Of a stretch of 12,147 nucleotides of DNA, positions 1 to 7,300 are shown in pieces; position 1 is the stretch's first letter; each line of letters begins with the position of its first letter. This DNA comes from Devosia sp. (lineage in GTDB: Bacteria > Pseudomonadota > Alphaproteobacteria > Rhizobiales > Devosiaceae), in assembly GCA_011322005.1 (NCBI GenBank), contig DROE01000058.1, forward strand, positions 1 through 12,147, read 5' to 3'. The notes under the pieces are model-generated. The model worked only from the letters and a program-made list of their open reading frames with translations, did no database searches and was not told the origin of the DNA. The translations under genes and the position numbers were made by a program.

Positions 1-65
1 ACGCAATGATTACAGTAGGTTCCGCCTTCGATCGCCATGCCGCAGCTTTGACATTTCTGGGTCAT
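1..65 (-). CDS. Small zinc-ribbon protein, 5' end only (partial)
   Basis: Only the first 21 codons are inside the window; the gene runs off the left edge. The visible protein starts MTQKCQSCGMAIEGGTYCNH and continues with Cys. Two Cys-x-x-Cys knuckles (Cys5/Cys8 and Cys18/Cys21) make a very compact treble-cysteine zinc ribbon at the extreme N-terminus. This resembles the small 'putative zinc ribbon' proteins that begin CQSCGMP. Their molecular function is not established, so none is assigned. The start is well supported: AAGGAG at 72-77 (minus strand) lies 6 nt upstream of the ATG and is embedded in the last codons of the marR-family gene, whose stop codon is 1 nt away. The two genes are therefore probably co-transcribed and translationally coupled, which makes this protein a likely partner or target of that regulator. 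The rest of the protein cannot be judged. Confidence 0.75.
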   Translation of the reverse strand, partial: MTQKCQSCGMAIEGGTYCNHC

Positions 66-66
66 T

Positions 67-504
67 TCAGTCTCCTTTTTTTGCCAGGCTTGTTGTCAAT
101 TTCTCAAACAGCGCCGCAAGCTCAGCCCTTTCTGTGGCGCTCATCCTTGCCGCTGCAGTTGTGATGCGCTTCGTGTCAAGAACCGCTCGCGACAAGCTCA
201 GTACATCCCGGCCCTCCGTGGACAACCAGACGAGCGTCCGGCGCCCGTCATCGGGGTCCTGGTCGCGTTCCAAAAGACCCTTTTTCTCCAGGTGATTTAT
301 CATTTCGCTGGCGGTGGACTGGGCCCGTGCGGTGTGTCTGGCAATTTCTGTCAACGTCATCGGGCCAGCGAACGAAAGGTGGGTAAGCAGCGCTACCGTC
401 TCGGGCGAAAGCCGGGCCCGCTTGTCCCTGATACGGCGCACAGCGCGCGCATAGATCAGGCGGTACAGGTCCTCGAACTGCCGCGCGAAATCATCCTCGT
501 TCAT
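67..504 (-). CDS. MarR-family winged-helix transcriptional regulator
   Basis: Predicted 145-aa DNA-binding repressor of the MarR type, a normal length for the family. N-terminal helices (about 5-30) and C-terminal helices (about 105-140) would form the dimer interface. The winged helix-turn-helix spans about 35-100, with recognition helix around TARAQSTASEMINHLEKKG (58-76) and a wing carrying DPDDGRR (83-89), the classic MarR wing signature. There is no cysteine, so thiol-based redox sensing of the OhrR kind is excluded; the ligand is unknown. An ATG three codons upstream (513) is possible, but the ATG at 504 has AAGGA (513-517) 8 nt upstream and fits a transcript starting near 523. A palindrome overlapping its own -10 box suggests autorepression. 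It is followed by the zinc-ribbon gene after 1 nt and diverges from trpA. Its targets are not known; trpA may or may not be one. Confidence 0.92.
   Translation of the reverse strand: MNEDDFARQFEDLYRLIYARAVRRIRDKRARLSPETVALLTHLSFAGPMTLTEIARHTARAQSTASEMINHLEKKGLLERDQDPDDGRRTLVWLSTEGRDVLSLSRAVLDTKRITTAAARMSATERAELAALFEKLTTSLAKKGD
72..77 (-). promoter_or_regulatory. Shine-Dalgarno AAGGAG of the zinc-ribbon gene
   Basis: On the minus strand AAGGAG sits 6 nt before the ATG at 65-63, inside the last codons of the marR-family gene. It fixes the start of the partial gene and indicates that its translation follows on from the upstream gene. Confidence 0.7.
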
Positions 505-523
505 CTCTTGCATCCTTGCTCAT

Positions 524-540
524 GGTTCCAATGTAGAACC
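524..540. promoter_or_regulatory. Candidate MarR operator, GGTTC-N7-GAACC
   Basis: Perfect 5-bp inverted repeat with a 7-bp spacer, GGTTCCAATGTAGAACC. The half-site centres are 12 bp apart, about one helical turn, as expected for a dimeric winged helix-turn-helix protein. The spacer contains the proposed -10 box of the marR-family gene, so binding here would block RNA polymerase. What is seen is the palindrome and its position; autoregulation is an inference. Confidence 0.5.
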
Positions 541-558
541 GGTCAAATACTTCGTAAA
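530..558 (-). promoter_or_regulatory. Candidate promoter of the marR-family gene
   Basis: On the minus strand: -35 TTTACG (558-553), 17-bp spacer, -10 TACATT (535-530). The extended -10, TCTACATT, also resembles the alphaproteobacterial housekeeping consensus GCTANAWC. Transcription would begin near 523, leaving a leader of about 19 nt that contains the AAGGA ribosome-binding site. The -35 box lies in the first copy of the intergenic direct repeat. Confidence 0.45.
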
Positions 559-577
559 TCCCGATGTAAATTTGGCC
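554..577 (+). repeat. Intergenic direct repeat, copy 1
   Basis: First copy of an imperfect ~24-bp direct repeat. Positions 555-577 read TAAATCCCGATG then TAAATTTGGCC. The matching stretch at 631-654 differs by one inserted C and two substitutions. The copy also contains an internal repeat, GTAAAT at 554-559 and 566-571, with a 12-bp period. It overlaps the -35 box of the marR-family gene. It may be a regulator-binding site; nothing shows which protein binds. Confidence 0.6.
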
Positions 578-589
578 GACAATTCCGTT

Positions 590-600
590 CCACTGAGTGG
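590..600. repeat. Short perfect palindrome CCACT-G-AGTGG
   Basis: An 11-bp palindrome (5-bp arms, 1-nt centre) between the two direct repeats and just upstream of the candidate trpA -35 box. It could be a protein-binding site or chance; its function is unknown. Confidence 0.3.
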
Positions 601-606
601 TTCTGG

Positions 607-636
607 TTGACACCTGCCATCCGCTGCCCCTAAATC
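607..636 (+). promoter_or_regulatory. Candidate trpA promoter
   Basis: TTGACAC (607-613) is a near-perfect -35. After 15 bp comes CCTAAATC (629-636), which matches seven of eight positions of the Caulobacter-type -10 consensus GCTANAWC. Initiation near 643 would give a leader of about 35 nt before the trpA ATG. The -10 box is the first part of direct-repeat copy 2, so a protein bound to that repeat would interfere with initiation. A promoter of its own would be needed because trpB is not immediately upstream. Confidence 0.5.
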
Positions 637-654
637 CCCGAAGTAAATTTGCCC
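631..654 (+). repeat. Intergenic direct repeat, copy 2
   Basis: Second copy of the ~24-bp repeat, TAAATCCCCGAAG followed by TAAATTTGCCC, starting 76 bp after copy 1. It covers the proposed trpA -10 box and transcription start. A further short echo, ATTTGCC, recurs at 647-653 and 669-675, 22 bp (two helical turns) apart, the last copy ending just before the trpA start codon. Confidence 0.6.
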
Positions 655-677
655 AGGCTAGCGGGAACATTTGCCAC

Positions 678-1508
678 ATGAACAAACAACGTATCGCCGC
701 CCGCTTTGCCAAATGCGCCGAAGCGGGGCGTCCGGCTCTGGTGACCTTCATCAGTGCTGGCGACCCCGACCTTGTCACCTCCCAGGCCATCATGGACGGG
801 TTGCCGGGGGCGGGGGCTGACCTGATCGAGCTTGGCATGCCGTTTTCCGACCCCATGGCCGATGGCCCGGTCGTGGAAGCGGCCGGTCACCGGGCGCTTG
901 CAACGGGCCACAGCCTGCAAAAAACCCTTGATATGGTCAAAAGCTTTCGCTCCCATGACACTGAAACCCCGGTCATTCTGATGGGCTATTACAATCCCAT
1001 CTATCAGCGGGGCACAAACAAATTCGTCGCCGAAGCGCGTGAGGCCGGTGTTGACGGGCTGATTGTTGTCGACCTGCCGCCTGAGGAGGACGAAGAATTG
1101 TGCCTGCCCGCGCTTGAAGCGGGGCTGAATTTCATCCGCCTGACCACCCCGACCACCGATGCCAAACGCCTGCCAAGGGTCCTGCAAAACACCTCCGGCT
1201 TTGTCTATTATGTCTCGATGAAGGGGATAACCGGGGGGGCGATTGCCAACCATGGGGCGGTCGGGGAAGCGGTAAAGGCCATCAAAGCCCACACCGACCT
1301 GCCGGTTGCTGTCGGGTTTGGCATAAAAACGGCTGAAGACGCGGCGCTTATCGGGCGCGATGCCGACGGGGTTGTAGTGGGAAGCGCCCTCATCAACGCA
1401 CTGGTTGCAACATTGGACGACAAAAACAAGGCGACCGCTGCAAGCTCTAGGGCAGTTCATGAACTGGTACGGGCGCTGGCGGGCGGCGTTGCGCGCGCGC
1501 GCAGTTAG
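678..1508 (+). CDS. trpA: Tryptophan synthase alpha subunit
   Basis: TIM-barrel subunit that cleaves indole-3-glycerol phosphate to indole and glyceraldehyde-3-phosphate; indole passes to TrpB for the last step of tryptophan synthesis in the cytoplasm. The protein has 276 aa, close to the usual ~268. The catalytic pair is present: Glu51 in LIELG and Asp62 in FSDPMADGP (Glu49 and Asp60 of the enteric enzyme). The phosphate-binding region VGFGIKTAEDA and VVVGSALI is also visible near the C-terminus. The ATG at 678 was chosen because the family begins at this point (MNKQRIAARF); the ribosome-binding site is weak (GGGA 11 nt upstream). Upstream in-frame codons back to 597 lie in the promoter region. 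trpB is normally directly upstream, but here there is a divergent marR-family gene. accD follows after 133 bp. Confidence 0.97.
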   Translation: MNKQRIAARFAKCAEAGRPALVTFISAGDPDLVTSQAIMDGLPGAGADLIELGMPFSDPMADGPVVEAAGHRALATGHSLQKTLDMVKSFRSHDTETPVILMGYYNPIYQRGTNKFVAEAREAGVDGLIVVDLPPEEDEELCLPALEAGLNFIRLTTPTTDAKRLPRVLQNTSGFVYYVSMKGITGGAIANHGAVGEAVKAIKAHTDLPVAVGFGIKTAEDAALIGRDADGVVVGSALINALVATLDDKNKATAASSRAVHELVRALAGGVARARS

Positions 1509-1641
1509 CCATTGGAGTGAATAAGGGCTTTGCGGACAGGGGTTTGACCTGATAAGTTGCCCGCAAGTGCTTATATGAGGCACAGCCACCGGGAAAACCG
1601 GCGGGCGGAACAGCAGACCAACACACGAAGCAGGGCTGGCC
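1509..1641 (+). other. trpA-accD intergenic spacer
   Basis: 133 bp without a gene. It holds an inverted repeat TTGCGG (1530-1535) / CCGCAA (1561-1566) and a small hairpin CCACCGG-GAAAA-CCGGCGG (1586-1604, one A-C mismatch). The second hairpin has no T-run, so it is not an obvious terminator. A TTGACC (1544-1549) and a TTATAT (1571-1576) look promoter-like but are 21 bp apart, too far for a standard housekeeping promoter. AGGG at 1632-1635 is a weak ribosome-binding site for accD. Whether accD has its own promoter is unresolved. Confidence 0.35.
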
Positions 1642-2619
1642 ATGAACTGGATTAACAACGTCGTTCGCCCCAAAATCCGTTCGTTTCTGAACAAAAAAGA
1701 AACGCCGGACAACCTCTGGGTCAAGTGCCCCGTATCCGGGGAGATGGTGTTTTATAAAGACCTTGAAGCCAATCAGTGGGTGGTTCCCGGTTCGGGTCAT
1801 CACATGCGCATCAAGGGCCGCGACCGGCTGGCCAGCTTTTTTGACGGCGGGGTTTATGAAGAAATTCCCATGCCTGAGGTTGCCCATGACCCTCTGAAAT
1901 TCCGCGACACCAAGCGCTATGCCGACCGCCTGCGCGACAATCGCAACAAGACGGGCATGCAGGACGCGGTGCTTGCTGGTGAGGGCCATGTGCTGGGTCA
2001 CAAAATTGTCGCCTGCGTGCAGGATTTTGACTTCATGGGCGGCTCGCTTGGCATGGCGGCGGGAGAGGCCATCATCACCGCCATGGGTCAGGCGCTGGCC
2101 AACAAACTGCCCTTTGTCATGTTCGCCGCATCAGGCGGCGCGCGCATGCAGGAGGGGGTGCTCTCGCTGATGCAGATGCCCAGAACGACCGTCGCCGTGC
2201 AGCGCCTGCGCGAAGCAAATCTGCCCTATATCGTGGTGCTTACCAATCCGACCACCGGGGGGGTAACCGCTTCGTACGCCATGCTCGGGGACATCCAGAT
2301 AGCCGAGCCGGGCGCGCAAATCGGCTTTGCCGGAGCGCGGGTCATTGAACAGACCATCCGCGAAAAGCTTCCCGAAGGCTTTCAGCGCTCCAAATATCTG
2401 CACGAGCACGGCATGCTCGACATGGTGGTGCACCGCCATAATCTGCGCGACACTATCGGCTCGCTGGTGGGCCTGCTTACCAAGCAGCCCGTGTCCGAAC
2501 AAGTTGTGTCCAAGCCCGTCAAAAAGGGCAGTGGGACAGATGCGGAAGATGCGCCTAGCGAAGTGCCCGGCGATGATGATTTGCTCATTGCGCCACCCGA
2601 GGCCGCCCACGCCGAGTGA
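1642..2619 (+). CDS. accD: Acetyl-CoA carboxylase carboxyltransferase subunit beta
   Basis: Beta subunit of the carboxyltransferase that, with AccA, moves the carboxyl group from biotin to acetyl-CoA to give malonyl-CoA, the first step of fatty-acid synthesis. At 325 aa it is slightly longer than the ~300-aa norm because of an acidic, Pro/Ala-rich tail from about residue 283. The crotonase-like core is intact: FMGGSLGMAAGE (131-142), SGGARMQEG (164-172) and TNPTTGGVTASYAMLGD. The N-terminal zinc ribbon is degenerate: only Cys29 remains of the four cysteines seen in the enteric enzyme, the others being Ser32, Val48 and Ser51, although the surrounding fold signature (LWVKCP...GHHMR) is kept. 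I recall the same loss in Rhizobiales AccD. The ATG is 6 nt after AGGG. The stop codon overlaps the folC start (GTGA). Confidence 0.97.
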   Translation: MNWINNVVRPKIRSFLNKKETPDNLWVKCPVSGEMVFYKDLEANQWVVPGSGHHMRIKGRDRLASFFDGGVYEEIPMPEVAHDPLKFRDTKRYADRLRDNRNKTGMQDAVLAGEGHVLGHKIVACVQDFDFMGGSLGMAAGEAIITAMGQALANKLPFVMFAASGGARMQEGVLSLMQMPRTTVAVQRLREANLPYIVVLTNPTTGGVTASYAMLGDIQIAEPGAQIGFAGARVIEQTIREKLPEGFQRSKYLHEHGMLDMVVHRHNLRDTIGSLVGLLTKQPVSEQVVSKPVKKGSGTDAEDAPSEVPGDDDLLIAPPEAAHAE

Positions 2620-3914
2620 GCAAGACCGATAGAATCCTGCAGCGCCTGCTGAGGCTGCACCCCAATAAACTGATTGACCTGAAGCTGGACCGTATCTTGC
2701 GGCTGCTTGAAGCTCTGGGGCGGCCGCAGGATCGCATTCCCCCGACAATTCACGTAGCTGGAACCAACGGCAAGGGTTCAACCATTGCCCATCTGCGTGC
2801 CTTTCTTGAGGCGGCGGGACAAAAGGTTCACGTCTATACCTCCCCCCATCTGGTGCGCTTTAACGAACGTATCCGGCTGGCGGGGAAACTGGTCAGTGAC
2901 GCCGCGCTGAACGAAGCGCTTGAGTTGTGCGAAAAACTCAACGGTGATTTGCCCATCACCTATTTCGAGATTACCACGGCCGCGGCGTTTCACCTTTTTG
3001 CACAAAACCGGGCCGACTATCTGCTGCTCGAAGTTGGCCTCGGAGGGCGGTTTGACGCAACCAATGTTGTTGGCCGCCCCTTGGGTACCATCATTACCCC
3101 GGTTTCCATGGACCACAGGGAGTATCTAGGGGACGACCTCAAGACCATTGCCCGCGAAAAGGCGGGAATTCTCAAATGCGGCGCCCCGGCGGTTATTGGC
3201 AAACAGGACAATGAGGCGCGTGACGCCATCAAAGAAGAGGCAACGAAACTTGCTGTTCACCCCAGATATTGGGGGCAGGATTTTGAGGCCTTTGAGCAGC
3301 ATGGAAAGCTCATCTATCAGGATGAGACGGGTTTGCTGGACCTGCCGCCCTCCGCCCTTGCAGGCACCTTCCAGGTCAAAAACGCCGGGCTTGCCATCGC
3401 CGCTGTGCGCTATTTCAAACTGCCAGTCAGTGACGCCCAGATTGCTGAGGGCCTGAAAATGGTCAGTTGGCCGGGCAGGCTGATGAAAGTCACTGAAGGG
3501 GCCTTGCACCAACTTGTTCCCTCAGGCTGTGAGCTCTGGCTTGACGGGGGGCATAATGTTGCCGGAGGCGAAGCGGCGGCCGCAGCGCTTGCAGCGATGC
3601 CGCAGGCAAACAAGCGCCCGCTGGTGCTGATTTTTGGCACCTATTCCAACAAGGATGCGTCCGGGTTCCTTTCGGTTTTCAAGGGAGTGGCAACAAGAAT
3701 CATCACCGTGCCCATTGAAGGGGAGAGGTCGGCGTGGGGGCCTTCCGAACTGGCGCAACTGGCGCGAGGTCTGGGCTTTGAATCAAGGGCCAAAGCCAGT
3801 TTTGAAGCTGCTCTGGCGGAGGCGGCGGAAACGCCAAATGCACGCATAGTCCTTTGCGGCAGCCTGCATCTGGCGGGTCAGTTTCTGGCGCAGAACAAAA
3901 CGCCGCCGAGCTAA
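2616..3914 (+). CDS. folC: Bifunctional dihydrofolate synthase / folylpolyglutamate synthase
   Basis: Mur-ligase-family enzyme of 432 aa (normal length) that adds glutamate to dihydropteroate and then further glutamates to folates, using ATP. The ATP-binding loop GTNGKGS is at 49-55, followed by TSPHLVRFNER (75-85), FEITTAAAF (117-125), LEVGLGGRFDATN (138-150), MDHREYLGDD (165-174) and REKAGILK (180-187). Lys182 is the expected carbamylated, metal-bridging lysine. The C-terminal ligase domain starts around LDGGHNVAGG, a variant of the usual DGAHNP. The start is GTG at 2616, overlapping the accD stop as GTGA, so translation is probably coupled; no strong ribosome-binding site is present. The TAA stop lies inside the terminator stem shared with trxA. 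Confidence 0.96.
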   Translation: MSKTDRILQRLLRLHPNKLIDLKLDRILRLLEALGRPQDRIPPTIHVAGTNGKGSTIAHLRAFLEAAGQKVHVYTSPHLVRFNERIRLAGKLVSDAALNEALELCEKLNGDLPITYFEITTAAAFHLFAQNRADYLLLEVGLGGRFDATNVVGRPLGTIITPVSMDHREYLGDDLKTIAREKAGILKCGAPAVIGKQDNEARDAIKEEATKLAVHPRYWGQDFEAFEQHGKLIYQDETGLLDLPPSALAGTFQVKNAGLAIAAVRYFKLPVSDAQIAEGLKMVSWPGRLMKVTEGALHQLVPSGCELWLDGGHNVAGGEAAAAALAAMPQANKRPLVLIFGTYSNKDASGFLSVFKGVATRIITVPIEGERSAWGPSELAQLARGLGFESRAKASFEAALAEAAETPNARIVLCGSLHLAGQFLAQNKTPPS

Positions 3915-3932
3915 TATTTTAGCTCAGCGGCG
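3894..3932. terminator. Shared bidirectional terminator between folC and trxA
   Basis: Inverted repeat with 14-nt arms (3901-3914 and 3919-3932), one C-A mismatch and a TATT loop. Read on the minus strand, the hairpin is followed directly by TTTTGTT (3900-3894), a good intrinsic terminator for trxA. Read on the plus strand, a T6 run comes only at 3947-3952, 14 nt after the stem, so termination after folC is less canonical. The left arm is the last codons and stop of folC. Convergent genes commonly share such a hairpin. Confidence 0.75.
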
Positions 3933-3957
3933 ACAATCGAATGATATTTTTTCGGCC

Positions 3958-4281
3958 TTAAGCCGCGTGGCCTTCAAGCCAGCTGGAAAGGGCGGCCTTT
4001 GGTGTGCCGGCACCGACCTTCATGTCAGCGGGCTCCCCGTTCTTGAACAGAATCATGGTGGGGATGGAGCGTACACCGTATTTTATGGTTGTACTTGGAT
4101 TTTCGTCAATGTTGAGCTTGGCAATTTTCACCTTCCCGGCCAGTTCGCTGGAGAGTTCCTCTAGAACGGGGGCGATAGCCTTGCAGGGGCCGCACCATTC
4201 GGCCCAGAAATCAACCAGAACTGGGGTTTTGGAGTTAAGGACTTCCTTGGTGAAATCAGCGTCGGATACTTTTTGGGTCAT
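3958..4281 (-). CDS. trxA: Thioredoxin
   Basis: Cytoplasmic 107-aa thioredoxin that reduces disulfides in client proteins and is recycled by thioredoxin reductase. The active site WCGPC places the redox cysteines at 30 and 33, preceded by the usual VDFWAE. The cis-proline is Pro74 in SIPTM, and the C-terminal GxxxxxxLSSWL helix is present. The ATG at 4281 gives the normal thioredoxin length, with GAAAGG 10 nt upstream. An upstream ATG (4308) and TTG (4314) are in frame but would add an uncharacteristic leader. It is the last gene of the minus-strand block, 73 bp after addA, with a candidate promoter of its own and a strong terminator behind it. It may therefore be expressed separately from the repair genes. 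Confidence 0.96.
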   Translation of the reverse strand: MTQKVSDADFTKEVLNSKTPVLVDFWAEWCGPCKAIAPVLEELSSELAGKVKIAKLNIDENPSTTIKYGVRSIPTMILFKNGEPADMKVGAGTPKAALSSWLEGHAA

Positions 4282-4329
4282 AGGTTCCAGGCCTTTCGAT
4301 ATGAACATTAGCAAATACTGTTATACATA

Positions 4330-4358
4330 TAATTAGAAAGAGTCGTATCTGATTTCAA
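4330..4358 (-). promoter_or_regulatory. Candidate trxA promoter
   Basis: On the minus strand: TTGAAA (4358-4353), 17-bp spacer, TAATTA (4335-4330). The -35 box overlaps the addA stop codon. The stretch downstream is AT-rich, unlike the coding DNA around it. Transcription would start near 4323, about 40 nt before the trxA ATG. Confidence 0.4.
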
Positions 4359-7300
4359 GGCGTTCGTGGGAAAGTGAAATCGGGCACTGCGTCAACCAGC
4401 AGTTTTTTGGGCAGAGGCATCAGTTTCTCATTGCTTGTCCAATAGATTGCAGCGCTGACTTCTTTGTCTGGAAACAGGCTCTCACAGGAGCGCAAATAAA
4501 GTCCCAACTGAACGAGATAGGGTCTGCGCACCTTGTCCGGCGAAGTTGCAGGCCCGGCGTCAGATTTGAAGTCCACCAACAACACTTCATTGCCGTTCAC
4601 AACCACCCTGTCGATGCGCCCGATAATGCGCACCGGCTTGCCTCCTCGCATGGCATGAACGAACAGGGGCAGTTCGGCCCGCGAATTGGAACCAAACAGG
4701 CGCTCCTGGTCCGGCCCTGATAAAATGCTCAGGGCCTTGTCGGCGAGACTGTTATGCAACTGTTCATGCTCTGGCAGCAATTGCGCCAGCGCCTGCTTTG
4801 CTACTGCTTGGCGGCGGCTCTGCTCAATCGGGGCAAGGTGTTGCAACAACAGGTGCAACATGCTTCCGGCTCGTTTGGCTGTTTCTGCGCCGCCCCCGCT
4901 CAGGCGCTCAACGCGGTTGCCGAGTAAATCTGCCGGATCAAACTCATGGCTGGTGACGCTTGAGGGGCGCACTGTGTCAATTGCCTGTGGTGCTGGAACC
5001 GGGTCGGGAGAATCGACCGGAACTTCCTCCAGGGGAACGGTCTTGGGTCGCACAGGTTCTTTGGGTGGCGCTATAATTTCCGGATAGCGCAGGCCCTTTT
5101 GTTTCTCCGCGGCAATGCCGACTTCCGAGCTTTTCTCTGACAGGGCGCCATGGATGGCCTGATACCAGCTCTGCTCCGGCACCGAGCGCTTGCCGGTCAG
5201 AAAACCGGTGACATAAAGCTCATCCTCCGCCCTGGTCATGGCCACATACAGCTTGCGCCAGTATTCGGCAGTCTGAGCGTCCAGGTCGGGTTGGCGCAGG
5301 CATTCTTTTGTTTCTGTGGTGTGGTCTGCACCGGCCGAAGCATGAACCAGCATCGGGGTGGGGTCGCCCTTGACATAGGTCGGTCCGGTTTTGCTCACGG
5401 TCGCAGTTGCATCGGCCAGAATGACAATGGGAGCTTCAAGCCCCTTGGCACCGTGCACACTCATCACACGCACCCCGGGCGCGCTCTCGGAGAGATCGCG
5501 CTTTATGGAGATGTCGCGCTGGCGCAAAGCGGCCAGAAAACCCTGAAGCGAGGGCTGCTCTGTTTGCTCGTGGGCCAGGGCCAGATCGAGAAACTCCCCC
5601 ACCACATCGTCGATTTCTTCCCCAAGGCGGGCATGGAACTGTTTCATGCCGCCATCAGCAAACAGAACCGAGGCAAAAAACTCGTAAGGACGGTCGAAAT
5701 CGAGCTTTTGTCGCCAGCCCTGCAGGCGCTCAAGTGCAGTTGCCGCCCAATCGAACTCATCGACCCGGGCAGCAAGGGTGCGCCACAGGCTTTCTTTTCC
5801 GCGTTCGATACACAATAACTCCAGTTGGTCCTCGCTGAGCCCGAACAGGGGCGAGCGCAACAGGGTCGCCAGCGCCAGGTCGTCGTTGGGACTGAGCAGA
5901 ACGTCACCGAGCACTAGAAGATCGCGCACCACGATATGGTCTGTGACCGGAAGGCGGTCGGCACCCGGCGTTGGCAGGCCCGCCTGTTTGAGCGCCCGGA
6001 TTATCTCCTTGAATGCGGGGCCTCGTGACTGCACAAGAATGAGAATATCATCGGCCCGGACTGCCCGTCCGCGCGCCGCCAGCGGTCTTTTTTCGTCCAG
6101 CCAGCATTTTATCTGCGCCGCGATGCGCTCGGCCAGCAGACGCGGCGCGGATTTTACTCCGTTTTCGGGGACGAGGGGCCAGTCGGCAGACTTTTCCCCG
6201 ATTTCTTCCGTCTCGACCGGAGGCCACAGGGTAATCATACCACCCTTGTCGACCCGGGCGCTTTCGTGAAGAACAGGTTCATCATCAGAGAGCAGAGCTT
6301 CTCGAATATCGGGACGGGCGCAGACCAGATCGACCCCCTCAAGAATGCTTTCAAGGGTGCGAAAGCTGGCGCGAAAACGAATATCGGCCCAGGGTTCGCC
6401 CGCGCTCATGGCGCGAAGACCCAACTCGCTTCCCGTCTCGCCAAACAAAGCGGGGTCGGCTCCCTGAAAGGAATAGATGGACTGTTTTTCGTCGCCGACC
6501 GCAAACAGGGTGCGGGGGCGCTCCACGGCGCTGTCCCCGTCAAAAAAATCGTCAACCAGCAGTTTGACCACGCTCCACTGGCCCGGATTTGTGTCCTGGC
6601 TTTCGTCAACCAGAATGTGGGTAATGGCACTGTCGAGCTTGTAGCGCACCCAGGGGGCGTTGTCCCTGACCGCCAACAGCGTTTCGAACCGGTCAATCAG
6701 GTCAGCAAAATCCAGCCGCCCGGTGCGCTGCTTTTCGTCCCTGTAACGCCTGTGGATTGCGCCCATGACATCGAGCAGTGCGTCGGAGCGTTCCACAAGC
6801 TGTGCTTTGGTCAGAAGGGCCATGGCCTCAGCCAGCCGTTCCGCTTCTGCCTGCATGGCCTCGGCCAGTTCGGGGTCCTGCTCCTGAATGATTTTTTTGG
6901 GAAAGCCGCCTTTTGGCACAGCACCTTTTTGAGTTAGAAAAGCAGCGCACAGGTTTGCAAAACCGGGCTGCGGCCAGCTGAGGCGCGCCAGTTTGTCTTC
7001 GAAGCGGCTACCATCCTTTTTTGGCGGTGTCAGTTCAAAAACCCGGTCGCTCAGTTGCCGGGAGAACAAAGTGCTGTTTTCAGCATCGTTCAAAACCTGC
7101 GTGCTGGTGATCGGTTTTTGCAAACCAAGAAGCTGTAGCAAATTGGCCCTGGCCCCAACCGGGTCGGCAAGCGCCTGTTTGAGTTCGCGACCCGCCCCAA
7201 GGGCGCCGTTCACGGCATCCTCGATTTGCTTGTCGCTCATCAGGGTGAACAGGGTCGCCACCGCGTCGGCCACATGGCTGTCTCCTGAAAGGCCTTCAGC

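Noticed and set aside
597..677. N-terminal extension of trpA to an upstream start at 597
   Set aside because: The stretch carries the candidate promoter and repeat copy 2, and TrpA proteins begin at the ATG at 678.
1544..1576. Promoter for accD from TTGACC and TTATAT
   Set aside because: The spacing of 21 bp is too long for a housekeeping promoter; recorded only in the spacer description.
1586..1604. Intrinsic terminator after trpA
   Set aside because: The small hairpin has an internal mismatch and no T-run, and lies only 38 nt before accD.
630..1724. Long open frame on the minus strand opposite trpA (364 codons)
   Set aside because: It lies wholly across trpA and the accD start, shows no recognisable domain, and is the usual by-product of GC-rich codon use on the opposite strand.
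1233..2263. G7 runs in trpA (1233-1239) and accD (2257-2263) as phase-variable tracts
   Set aside because: Both encode conserved glycine motifs in essential-type metabolic genes; plain GC-rich codon use explains them.
4282..4314. N-terminal extension of thioredoxin from TTG 4314 or ATG 4308
   Set aside because: Thioredoxins begin close to the ATG at 4281, and the extra residues have no family support.
5150..5818. 222-codon plus-strand frame inside addA, with similar ones at 6266-6937 and 8171-9079
   Set aside because: They are antisense to conserved addA/addB domains, have low-complexity Arg/Ser/Pro-rich translations, and no ribosome-binding site or promoter was seen.
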